DNA of 64,000 nt, from assembly GCA_036346405.1 (NCBI GenBank), contig CM070561.1:24522215-24586214 (forward strand). The letters are read 5' to 3'. The stretch comes from Phyllostachys edulis. Taxonomy: Eukaryota; Streptophyta; Magnoliopsida; Poales; Poaceae. The position numbers were made by a program, and so were the translations under genes. The notes beneath the pieces were generated by a model. The model saw only the letters and a program-made list of their open reading frames with translations, was not told where the DNA came from and searched no databases. This document shows, one piece after another, positions 12,430-23,093 of the stretch (the stretch's first letter is position 1; every line of letters starts with the position of its first letter).

Positions 12430-14600
12430 TGGAAGGGGAGAACATTCATAGGAATATTCCTCACTGGTTACCTAGATGAGAGTGATCACCGTGTTAGGTA
12501 GGACTCTTTTGATCCACCTTCGGATCACAAACTAGTCTTCTATCGAGAACGGATAGCGAGGGGTGATGGCTAGAGCTTAGACGATGTTGATTAATGGTTG
12601 AACTACTATCTTTGTTGACAATCGAGTCGCTGATCTTATGAAATAAAAAGAGGAAAATGGCTAAGAGTTCTTGGATGAAAATAGGGCTGCTCTTTATTGC
12701 AATGAACTGGCTATTACAGGGGATGCCTTGAATAAGGCGCTAGACCAACCCTAATTACATTGAGTGTATTGCTTGAATCTAATTGTCTTCTGAAGGATCA
12801 GATGTGTTGTGGTTGATCTCTCCTAGTTGTCTTCGGATTGATTGTTCTCCTCCTCGTCCTGCTGTTTGTATTATTCTTTAAATAACCGACGAAGTGGTGG
12901 CCGTTATTTCGGAGGAGACGCCCTTTGGAAGTGTCACATCTGGTCAGAGGGACAGTGACATTTAGTGAAATACCAACTGATTGGCGGTTGATGTCAGTGG
13001 GAGACAAAACCATATAGTGGTTACTGTCAGTGACTTAGGGCTGAAAACATCGTGTGGTTTAGAACAATTAAAGCACATGTTCCATTCATCACACAGAAGA
13101 GATACACTTGGAATCGACTCCAAGTTCCAGTTCAAAGCTTCTACGAGCAATCACCTGGTCGTACAATGGGTATAGGACCCCCTCTGACCAGGTTACCTAT
13201 CAGGGGACTCCTGAGATTCTAACGACCATTGGGGTCGTTAGCTATGAGGTTTATGACCACATAAGCTATATGACTTTTAATTAATATTTAGGAATTTAAT
13301 CCTCGTTAATGGCCCACCTAGGGACATGACACGGCTATCCATACACAATGCCTAGCTGATCTAAAGGTTTCTTTAGTTATTACTTCCTATTTACCGAGGA
13401 AGTTCTATGAAAGTCAGGTGAGACCTATGCATAAGTGCGGGGTTCGCTTTGGGTAGACATAAGTCTCACTGACACATGGGGTCTAGTTCACTTAATAGTT
13501 TTCTTATTGATTCATATTTATCAAGGAAGTTCAATGAGCCTTAGCTGGAACTTCCGAGCATTGGCTAGACATCAGCCTTACACTGGATTAGGGTTGTCTA
13601 CGGGTTCGAGTTTCATCCTGATCTATACTTAGTATTACTACCTACATGGATTGACATATACTAAACTAAACTTATCATATATACTAGGTTGATCCTTAGC
13701 CACAACACATGCTAATGACTGCTCCTAGTTAAGTAGATCACTACAATACAAGACCTAGGGCTCTTACCTACTAATCCTTGTTTAGTGATTAACCCTATTG
13801 CCTTGATTACTATTACTAGCATGAAGCTAAGTCATAGCCACCGCTAATCTTCTTTAGGGTTTATCACTACTACACTTTACTTGACATTTTATTCTAACTG
13901 TCAAGGTCACACTTAGTTGCTTAACCAACTACTAGCATGGTCCGTATGTCAACTGACATACATGCATATACATGTACTTTTATTCCCTTGCTTATTCTAT
14001 GTCCTAAGTATATGTGAGCTTATGTCATTACGATTACCAATCACTTCCTAGGTCATTGGTGTCCTTGACACGACCGCAAAACCTAGTTAAGCGTGAGACA
14101 TACTTGTCATATCTCATTTCCATCGACTGTGCTACACCACAACTTAGTCATTGTTGATGACCTAAGGTGCAATGGTCATTCATGCACTAGGGATGCCCTA
14201 TTAGGTTTTATTAAGGCGTATTACTATTACATGTTAATTGAACTTAACTAGCGTAATGACTTAGTAGAAATATAATGAGGGCCGCTGTCATTGGCACCCT
14301 GGCCAGGTTTGATACATCTAAGCTTAAGAACTAACGATCAACTCTGATCACTCCTATACCCTTACTTGCTCCAAACCTTAAATGTAAGTGATTCTATATG
14401 TCACACTATAGGGTTATGGTTTGAGGTCAACCATACTTACCATATCACTAGGACATGGAATACCACCTTATGCAAACCTATCATCGTTTTTGTTGTCAGC
14501 ATAACAGTGGCCCACGGGCCAGTCAGATTTACACATCATCACTACTCTACTATGTTGGTTTGGCTCTCTCCATTAAGTTAGTTACTAATTAAACTAATCA
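12430..14600. other. Unexplained sequence within the solo LTR, probably an older insertion
   Basis: Sister LTRs have 1.6-2.8 kb between their 5' end and the exon-like segment, but this one has about 4.1 kb. The excess falls mainly here. At 12600-12780 there is an LTR-like stretch in minus orientation (AATAAAGAGCAGCCC-type phrase). I could not define ends, target duplications or any coding domain. Confidence 0.35.
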
Positions 14601-16251
14601 ATATGCTATTGCAATCTTTCCAACAACTAGTTATCCTATATATTAGTGTTTTTAATCAACCAACTGTTTTGGTGGGGCCACTGTCATATATACTCATACA
14701 CAATGAGACATACATAGAGAGAATGAGAGAGAGAGAGAGAGAAGGCATAGAGAGGGATGAAGAGAGCACCAAAACATGGGAGGTGGGGGATGGCTCGGGT
14801 GGCACTCGTCATCAGCGAGGGAGGCATTGGCGGCCGGCAACAGCAAAAATGGGACCAAGGAGAGGAGGCGGTCCAAAGGGTGGTGGTGGCATGGCTCAAG
14901 GCGGCTGGTAGCGATCGGGCGGTGACATGCAGTGGCCGAAGCTAGGGAAGGAGATGGGGCGACGATGCCATAGTGGAAGAAGGAAGAAAAGACGACGCGC
15001 ACAAGCAGGAGGGGAGTGAGAGGAACTCATTGGTGCCGCCGGTGGCGACGGGGGTGGACCAATGTGGGCTGGCGATGTGCACCATGGGTGGCGCAGCTGG
15101 TGCGTCTTGGTGGCAACGTTGGGAAGAGGGGGAGTCGGAGAGGATGGTGGGGGACGAACAGGGAGGGTGAGGAGGTGCTCCAGGTGCAGGGAATCGAGGA
15201 GAGTCTCACCGGAGAGGGAATGGCGGCGCCGGGGTGTTGTTCGGTTGGAGTCGGGGAAGACGGTGGCACGCGACATTCCAGTGGGGGAAGTTCCCAATTA
15301 ATTGAGGGCTTTCGCTCATGGTGTCATGGAATGCTGCGTGACGCAGTTGGCCGTGGACGGAGTTCACTAAGTCGGCCAGAATGGTGAGGTGCGCGCGGTG
15401 GCCGGCACGGGCACGGCGACGACTTGAGCTCGGTTCGAGCTTGTGGAGGAGGAAGATGGTGTGGGGGAGGCAAGGGAAGGGGAAGGGAGGCCGGGGCACA
15501 GCTTAAGTAGGGGAGGCGAGAGTGACCGAGGGGATGGGTGGCATGGCGCCAGGGGCAGAGAGGCGATGTGAAGATGGTGGTGAGGTGATGGCATCGGGAT
15601 GTGGGCACAGTGACGAGAGTGGCATGGCGCCAGTGGAGGGACGAGACGATGGCGTAATGACGTCGAAGGGACATGGGCGACATGGCAACAGTTGCAACGG
15701 CAGTGGTGGCAGCACGTTGGTGGCATGGCGCTAGGGTGCCAGTCGGGGGAAGAGGCAGAGAGGAAGGGAGAATGGAGCGCTGGCGGGTGGGCCGGGAGGA
15801 AAGGAGAGAGAAATGGAAAGAGGGAGGAAAAGAGAAAAGAGAAAGAAGAAAGAAAACGAGAAAAAGAAAAGAAAAGAAAGAACAGGAAAAAAAGAAAAAG
15901 AAAAAGAAGTCAGTCTAGGCCGAGTGGTTTCGGCTCAGATCACACTTTTGGGGTTGAGGTTTCAAGTAACAGCCCAGAGATTCAAACATCGAGGAAGTGC
16001 AACAAAAAGTTTTTAAAAATCCCTCCATTGTAAACAATTGAGCTGAAAGTGAAATTTGGGGTGTTACATCCTTTGAAGACACTCCAAGTAAAAAAAGTAG
16101 ATACTGTAAAATTAAAGTTAAACAACAAATATGTTTGGAAGTTAGAGCACTTCTGACATTGTTCTGAGTTCTCCATTGGATTATACCACCTACTTAGCTT
16201 TCAAAGAATATATATGTATAATGAAAGCAGAAGCAGACTGACAAAAAGAAA

Positions 16252-16401
16252 GACAAAATTGATTATATGCCATCGAATAACTCCGTTCTTCTTTAATTGT
16301 CATCGAATAATTCACTCTTCATAATATGCCACCAGGTTTCAAATTTTCTTAAAATATGCCATCGCCTTTAGTACATCGTCCAAACCCCTTCGTTAAGCCA
16401 C
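16252..16401 (+). repeat. Left terminal inverted repeat of the MULE
   Basis: Pairs with the reverse complement of 22130-22279. Shared landmarks in order: AAAATTGAT, ATGCCATCGAATAACTC, TGTCATCGAATAA, CATAATATGCCA and CCAAACCCCT. Confidence 0.65.
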
Positions 16402-18156
16402 GAGAAAAGTCCATTTTATCCTTGGATTTCACATTTCACTCCATGCCACTATAAAAAAGATAAGCAATTCATCTGGTCAATGATCAATCCTTTGTTAGGG
16501 GATTTCTTGATAGCTACTACTCGCAGATCCTAGTCAAATATATAGTTTGCATGAGAAAACATAGAATTTACATGAGAGGACTTCTCAAAGCAAGGATCAT
16601 TACCACACTGTAACATCCCAAATTTTGGCATTTTCAAAAAATTATTTCAAAACAATTAATTCAAAACTTTGGATTTTAATTTGGAGTTCCTGCTAATTCA
16701 AAGAGCCTTTTTAAAGCTTTAAAAATAAAAAGAATCGTTTGCAATTTACTGGATTAAATTAAAGCTTAATTTGAATTTTTAGAAAAAGAAAAACATTTTA
16801 AATGGTTAAAATAAACATCAATTAAATTAAAAATTATTTTATTAAATCGTTTCAGGTTCCAAGGATTTTTGTGGAATTTTCTTGGATTTTTTTGAATTTA
16901 TGTTATTTTTTGGATTTTTCGAATTTTCTTTTTCTCTGTCTTTATTTTCTCTCTCCTACCTTTCTTCAAGCCTTGTGCGTGAGTGTTGTTCGAACAGTCC
17001 AAAGTGAGCCAAGTGTTGTTCGGACAAGTCCGAAGTGAACCAAAACCAATTATCCGAACATTCTTTTCTCCGTATCTTTTCGCTTCGGATCACCGAATTC
17101 AATTTTGTTTGAACCATTGCGATCCCGTCATCGCCATGCTATCAAAGCTACTGTTACCACAGCCCCCATCAATGCATATTGTCATTTCTTTCAGTTTCCA
17201 AACTGAGGCCATGAATGTCGTTGGTGTTCTTAATCGCATTCCCGATGATTCGATTTTCGGATGAAGCTATAAATTGGTACTCAGCAGCTCTTAGACCCCC
17301 TTTACATCCCCTCCAAGTCTCATAACCACCGGAGCACCAACGACATCGCATTTCTATTTTTTCGAACGACGGCCGTTTAATCCAAATCGTCGAATTCGTC
17401 ACCTCCGGTGAGCCAAAATTCAATTCTTCACTTTTGTATGATCTCCATAATCTACTCTACCTAGTGCTTACCTCCGTTTGTTCAATTTTTCATCGAGCGA
17501 CACAGCCACCGTGCCGCCCTTATTCCGGCCGCCGACCATCGTCGCGCCGCTTCTTCGGGCCATCTCCGGCCTTCTCGAGCTGCACCACACCGCTGGTGCG
17601 CACGCTCCCTGCCCCTCCATGTCATCCGCTCACTAGCGTCGCACACGGCCGCATGCCGCCACAGCTCTCAGAGCCGACGTCGCCGCCGTAGGGGCTTTGC
17701 CGACCGAGCCACCACAACCTTTGGGTAGAGGAGATCAGTGGGATCCCATTTTAGTGCTTGGCCAGCCACCCCGCTGTCCACCTCACCGGCATCGCTGCCA
17801 TGGCCTAAGCGCTTGGAGCTTTGTTTCTTTCGTTCTGTGCTGCTAGTTGTTCTTTGCTTTTGTCCACTTACATCATGGTCCCACAAGCCCAAAACTCATT
17901 CATTTCTTCTCTTACTTCTCTGGTTACACTAGCATGTGGTCCCGCCATGTCATAAACTCAAAGCTTTATCTCTTTGCTCTATCCAACACATCAGAATAGG
18001 AAACAACCGAAACAGTATCTCTTGTACAGTCCAATTTTGGAATTTGCTAACATTTCATGTGTTATCAATCTTCCAGATGTTAGTTCTCCTTCGTACGAAC
18101 TCCAAATCCATCAATTCTTTTTCCTAAATTCATTATATACCTTCCAGTATTTATAT

Positions 18157-18188
<32 letters not shown>

Positions 18189-18215
18189 TTTATTTGGTTT
18201 GATTCGCATGTGTAG

Positions 18216-18278
18216 AATCCAATGTCGCCAACACGAGTTTGGATCAACAGGAAACGCTTACCTCCATCGTCACCGAAG
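18216..18278 (+). other. Putative spliced exon inside the solo LTR (16609-19920)
   Basis: GATTCGCATGTGTAG gives an acceptor before 18216, and CACCGAAG|GTGAGTC gives a canonical GT donor after 18278. The 63-nt length is a multiple of three. CCTTTGACCAT follows the donor as in sister LTRs. Confidence 0.5.
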
Positions 18279-19128
18279 GTGAGTCTCCTTTGACCATTTT
18301 GAACCTATGATTTGTAAATTATGTTTTCAATTTTAAATTATTATGCATTGCTATTTTATTTAAATGATGAGTTTAAATTGTAGGTTGTTAGTTAAAACCT
18401 AAAGATTGTTAATGTCTTCCTTGATATTGGTTATCCTATACATTTGTAACCCTAGTATAGAAATTCTGTAATATTGATTATAACTTTGCGGAATAGTTTT
18501 ATAACGGTAGAATTGCTTAGACATACTTTACAGCTTTATTTAACCTTTGGGGGAGAAAAACCATTATTACCCTTTATGCTTTGTTTGAAAAATGTATGAC
18601 ATTAGGTAATGTCAGTATTTGGAAAATAAAATAAAATGATGAAAATATGTTTTAGACTTGAGTGGATGGTAAGATCAAAGTAGGTGCAGCTAGAGCACGA
18701 GATCTTGTATCGTGTTAAGTTCCGCCCAAGTCATATTAACGACCGACGCTTGTGATTATCCAAACTGAGCAATACCGTACAACCACATGTCCTAAATGGG
18801 AAGAACCTAGCTAAATAATTTACTATGTTCTAGCATTACGCCCGCAGGCTGTAGATGATAGGAGTTACCTGGGTAGTGCAGACGATGGTAATTGACGTCC
18901 ATGTCTGTCGGCGCTTGTGCCGGGCGATGGTAATAGACGTCCATGTTTGGGCAGGTTATCCCCCACAACGGTGAGCTCCAGGTCGCTGGTAAATGACATC
19001 CAGACTTGGGGTTAAGCTCATTAGGCGGGTTAATGTTAGGATAAAGTATTGTAAAAGCCCTATGATAATCGCTTAGTTGAACGCCTAAGGAAGCGCGTCA
19101 TGGCCGACATTATAAGTTGATTATCTTG

Positions 19129-19201
19129 TGTGGGTCAAGCTATACAACCTCTGCAGAGTGTAAAACTATTCGAATAGCCGTGCCCGCGGTCAGGGCGGGC
19201 A
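19129..19201 (+). promoter_or_regulatory. Conserved LTR box
   Basis: TGGGTCAAG, then CCTCTGCAGAGTGTAAAACT and ATTCGAATAGCCGTG, followed by a CCGCGGTCAGGGCGGGC inverted-type GC stretch. Same order and spacing as in the other long LTRs. Confidence 0.6.
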
Positions 19202-19925
19202 AGGTGCATTTTCACATGGTAGATTTTGGTTTTGATTTCAAAAGAGTAATTTTTGGGAACCGAGAGCAGCTGGGACTCTCGAGTAGTTTCTGACAGCTAG
19301 AGCCAGTTGGGCAGCTAGAGCCCTATCCTTTAAATGTTGGCGGCTAGAGCCTTGATGCTAGTGGTTGGTAGCTAGAACCTCCACTAGTGATACAATTTAT
19401 TTATTTATTGAAACTACTTCTTATCAAATATGCTTTATGAAAACTGTTTTAACTTAAAATATTGCTTTGTGCAAAAGAACCCGATAAACCCAATTGTTAA
19501 AGCTATGCATATGCATCTTTCTCAAGACTCACAGAGTACTTTATCTACTCACATGCTACACTCATAATTAAATCTCGGAAGCCTTCAACGACACAGAGGA
19601 GGACTACGACTACTTCGCATGTGGCTTTGATGAAGGACACCAGGAGTACTAGGTTGCGCTCCCCAGTCGAATGCCGGTGGGAAATTTGATGGGCCATCAC
19701 TCGGAGTTTAACTTTTATTGTTTCCGCTGCTGTAAGACTCAAGGTCTTTTGACCTCTTTTGTAATAAGTGGCCATAAGGCCGGTATTCAGTTGTTTATTA
19801 ATGTTGTTTCATGATTCAAACTTCTTATCAACGATGTTTCCACTGTATGTACTAGCTACTAATTATGGGACTGGTGCAGAAATACATAGAGGGTTCGGAT
19901 TCAGAAATCCGGTCCCGACACACAC

Positions 19926-20110
19926 TAGCTCCATTAACTAGTTTGCTTACCTTAAAACAAATTTAATCAATTTACATGAGATTAACCAATTTACATCGCA
20001 GGACTTCTCAAAGCAAGGACCATTAACAAACTAGCTCCATTAACCAGTTTGGTTACCTTAATACATTGGACCATGCATTTGTGCAAGGTGATATTTCATA
20101 CAAATTCATC
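19926..20110. repeat. Local duplication inside the MULE
   Basis: The phrase GGACTTCTCAAAGCAAGGA, followed by an (AAC/CAC)TAGCTCCATTAAC phrase, occurs twice: once split by the solo LTR (16577-16608 joined to 19926) and once at about 20002-20060. This is a tandem duplication of roughly 85-130 bp that predates the solo LTR insertion. Confidence 0.55.
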
Positions 20111-20616
20111 CCCGCAATCTATAATTTAGTCTGATAGATTAAAATTTAGAAACCTAGATTAGATCAGATTAATGGCTAATCACCTTCGGTTTTACTGTTC
20201 ACATATTATTGTTCATACAACACAAAAAACTCTTCGCCTCGGTGGCTCGACACCGACCACGCATGGCGCTGGCCCGAATTTGGGCCACGCCACGCCACGC
20301 ACCGCCTCCACATTGCCACTGGCCTCGCTGGTTGCCCCCACCATCGCGCCGCACCGCCGACGCAAGCGCCTCATGTCACTACCTCGCCACGCCCGCCACC
20401 GCCAAGACACGTCAAGCATCGCGACTCGCGCCCACGGGACCGTGCCATTGGGGGTGACCACGTCGCATGGGGAGCCACCCGCCGAGGGGCCCACAACCTT
20501 GGAGCTCTCTCATGGGAAAGGATTAGGGGATTTAGGGTTCTGAGTTGAGTGCGAACGATTTTGGCAAAGAGATAAGACTGGTTCAGTTCGATCTTGACAT
20601 GTGGGCCACGTTGTTA
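20111..20616 (+). other. GC-rich internal part of the MULE, unrecognised
   Basis: An open frame at 20172-20543 has a GC-rich middle (20240-20500) that looks like a captured exon fragment, but the translation is rich in Thr, His, Ala and Arg without a domain I recognise, and no splice structure is evident. It may be gene sequence carried by the MULE. The call is weak. Confidence 0.25.
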
Positions 20617-22072
20617 CACTACTACGAAAAGGTCTTCATAGACGGTTCAAAAAGTCATCACGAGCGGTTTCGTGAGCCGCCTCGAGTTTATGGATCGCTG
20701 ATGACATGGGTCATCACTGAGCGGTTTTTGAATCGTCGTGAAAAAACTATCACGAGCGGTTACGAACAAGAATCGCTCGTGATAATTACTATCCGAGCGG
20801 TTCTTGTTCGTAACCATCTATGATAGTCTATTTTCACTGCGGTTACGAACAAGAACTGTTTGTGATAGTATTATCACTGAGCGGTTCTTATTCGTAACCG
20901 CTCGTGATAGTTTTTTCTATTGCAAAAAAAATCGGATTTGAGCCAAACCAATCAATTGCTATACAAGATAGTTTTCATACGCAACCTCTAGCAAGACAAC
21001 TAAAATCCAATTAAAATTCTGATGGCAAACACATTATAGGAAAGGAAAACCAAAAGGTTTCACAACGTCCCCTCCGAATGGGAAAAAATAATAAAGTTAC
21101 AAAGTTAAACTAGCTAGAAACTATCTATGTCTCCAAGCTCCTGAAGAACTCATCAGCTTCTTGGATTGATCTTGTGAGCTCCTCTCTATACCTCACCAGC
21201 ATATCACAAGATGTTCTTGCATGTCGTCGAGTTCGACTCAAGCTCGTCGGCAAGGAGAGACGACTGAAAACCTCCAGCGGCGCTCCGACCTTAGGTAACA
21301 CAAAATTAAGATAATTTTCTTTACAACAAACAACCAACAAATTGTGTATGTTATGGGGATATACACGTACTTTCCGGCAGTCTACCTCCTACGGCAGACA
21401 AGGAGCTCCTCCGCATCCCGCCTCCTCGTCGTCGTCGGCTGTGTCTCCTCGCTAAACCATGACGGAGAATCGAGGGTGGTTGCTGGAGCTCGGTGTGGGG
21501 AGAGGAGAGGGAGAGACTGATGGAAAACAAGGCTGGGGTGGCTATAATATATAAGGACAGTGCCAAAATATTTTGCCTCCCGCGCTCGTGTTCAAAATTT
21601 TTTGAACTCCCGTGCTGCTAATCACAGACGGTTTCATACAAAAACCGTTTGTGACGACATATCACAGACGGTTCTTAATACGAACCGTCTGTGATAAGTA
21701 TCTTATCACAGACAGTTCATATTAAAAACCGTCTGTGATATATATCTTATCACAGATGATTTGTATTAAAAACCATCTGTGACTTGGAATTTTCCTTACT
21801 CTCTGATTTTACCATGGCTTAAAATCACTAACAATCTGATTTTACCATGGCTTAGAATCACTAACACTCTGATTTTACCATGGCTTAGAATCAGTAACAC
21901 TCCGATTTTACCATGGCTTGGAATGCCTAACACTCGAATTTTACCATGGCTTGGAATCACTTACTCCTCGATTTTACCATGGATTGAAATGCCTAGCACT
22001 CGATTTTACCATGGCATGGAATCACTAACACTCAGATTTTACCATCCGAGTGTTAGCCTTTTTGTAGTAGTG
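20617..22072. mobile_element. Small non-autonomous CACTA element
   Basis: Ends are CACTACTACGAAAAGG (left) and, inward on the minus strand, CACTACTACAAAAAGGCTAAC (right). The 3-bp duplication TTA lies at 20614-20616 and 22073-22075. Subterminal arrays of ATCACAGACGGTT / AACCGTCTGTGAT and CGAGCGGTT variants occupy 20640-20930 and 21620-21790. Near the right end a degenerate ~40-bp unit containing GATTTTACCATGG is repeated seven to eight times (about 21785-22050). No transposase is present. The same family occurs at 38858-42609. Confidence 0.88.
21785..22050 (+). repeat. Tandem ~40-bp repeat in the CACTA end
   Basis: Units of the form CT(C/A)GATTTTACCATGGCTTGGAATCACTAACA repeat about seven times with sequence drift. 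They explain the repetitive open frame in this stretch. Confidence 0.7.
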
Positions 22073-23093
22073 TTAGTCTCTCACTGAGTATATGGGCAAT
22101 TGGGGCATTTTTGAAAAAAAAAAACTGGTATGCTTAACGGAGGGGTTTGGGCGGTATGCTAATGGCGATGACATATTGTAAAGAAATTTTAAAACCCGAT
22201 GGCATATTATAAAGAGTGAGTTATTCGATGACAAATCGTGATTAACAGAGTTATTCGATGGCATAGGATCAATTTTCTCAGAAAGAATGTTAGAAATTAG
22301 ACTTGACAAAGTTCAAAGACATCTCGCTGCATTTATTTGTACTAGCCTTTGCACACCACCGACTATGCATTTGCAAAGTAAATAAACGTAACTAGCCTTT
22401 GCTAGAACAGTAAACTCTAGACGTATACCAGTGCCGTCATGTTCCACAGCCATCATCAATCTACGCAGGCGTGCAAGGCCGGCGGCCACGGCAGCTCGCA
22501 CGGATATGCCGTCCCCATGTGCTCCGCCGCGCGCTGCTGCACCACCATGGTCTCGAGGTCGACGGAGAAGAGCCACCACTGTTCCCGCGGTGACAGCACG
22601 ACGGACCCCACGCCGGTCGTCCAGACATTCAGTGGCTGCCCGAAGAATGACGGCTTGTACCCTGGCAGCACGCGGGTTGCCTCCGAGAGCTCAATCCTCT
22701 TCTCCAGCGCCCAGTCGCTGCTGCCATGGACCCTCGCAAAGAAACGCATGAGCTCGAACCTTGGGGCGATGTGGTCGATGGCCGTCTCCCTCCACGAGTG
22801 CCAGTCGCTGCCGGCGTTGAACAAGGCGGCGTGGGCCGTGCCGTCTCGGTAGAGCTCGCATAGCACCCTGAAGTTTGACATGCCGACGCGGCCGCCGGCC
22901 TGGTCATCGTCGCCGTCGAGTAGGTGGTATCCGAAGAACTGGCAGCCGGCGTTGAAGTCCGCCCGGGGAGGAATTCTCCTATAGCGCCGCGTCAGGGGCT
23001 CGCAGACGACCAGGTACGGGAAGCCCGCCGGATCATCCGCGGCGGCAAAGCGGTTCAATAAGAGGAGGCTGCAACGGCTGTCCTGGACGGTCC

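Larger units (their letters stand above)
2722..16068 (-). mobile_element. Solo LTR of a long-LTR gypsy (Tekay/Del-like) family, interrupted by a nested copia element
   Basis: Read on the minus strand this LTR begins TGTAACACCCC at 16068 and ends ...GGTCTGACA at 2722. The flanks are 5-bp duplications TCCTT (2717-2721 and 16069-16073), so both ends are intact and no internal domain is present: a solo LTR left by recombination. It is split at 2819/10413 by a gag-only copia element. Excluding that insert it is about 5.7 kb, longer than its relatives here (3.3-4.4 kb), so a further insertion probably lies between 12.4 and 14.6 kb. It carries the exon-like segment and conserved box shared by the other long LTRs in the window. 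The 14.7-16.0 kb part is GC-rich, then purine-rich with GAAA/GAAAAA runs. Confidence 0.85.
16609..19920 (+). mobile_element. Solo LTR of a Tekay/Del-like gypsy element
   Basis: Begins TGTAACATCCC and ends GGTCCCGACA, flanked by the 5-bp duplication CACAC (16604-16608 and 19921-19925). No gag or pol lies within its 3312 bp, so it is a solo LTR. The order is AT-rich start, GC-rich middle near 17.5-17.8 kb, exon-like segment at 18216-18278, conserved box at about 19.13-19.20 kb, then the end, as in the other long LTRs here. Small open frames in the GC-rich part are not genes. Confidence 0.9.
16252..22279. mobile_element. Mutator-like element (MULE) with long terminal inverted repeats, non-autonomous
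   Basis: Terminal inverted repeats of about 150 bp lie at 16252-16401 and 22130-22279. Both begin GA(C/G)AAAATTGAT and share ATGCCATCGAATAACTC and AATATGCCA phrases, with roughly three quarters identity by eye. The flanking 9-mers AAAAAGAAA (16243-16251) and AGAAAGAAT (22280-22288) match at 7 of 9, consistent with an old 9-bp Mutator-type duplication. No MURA-like transposase is visible. Subtracting the solo LTR and small CACTA element inside leaves about 1.25 kb. Confidence 0.65.

Noticed and set aside
15673..16033. Lys/Glu/Arg-rich open frames
   Set aside because: They come from a purine-rich GAAA/GGAA low-complexity run inside an LTR, with no start context or domain.
22431..22852. Plus-strand open frames opposite the F-box gene
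   Set aside because: They are shadows of the minus-strand F-box coding sequence.
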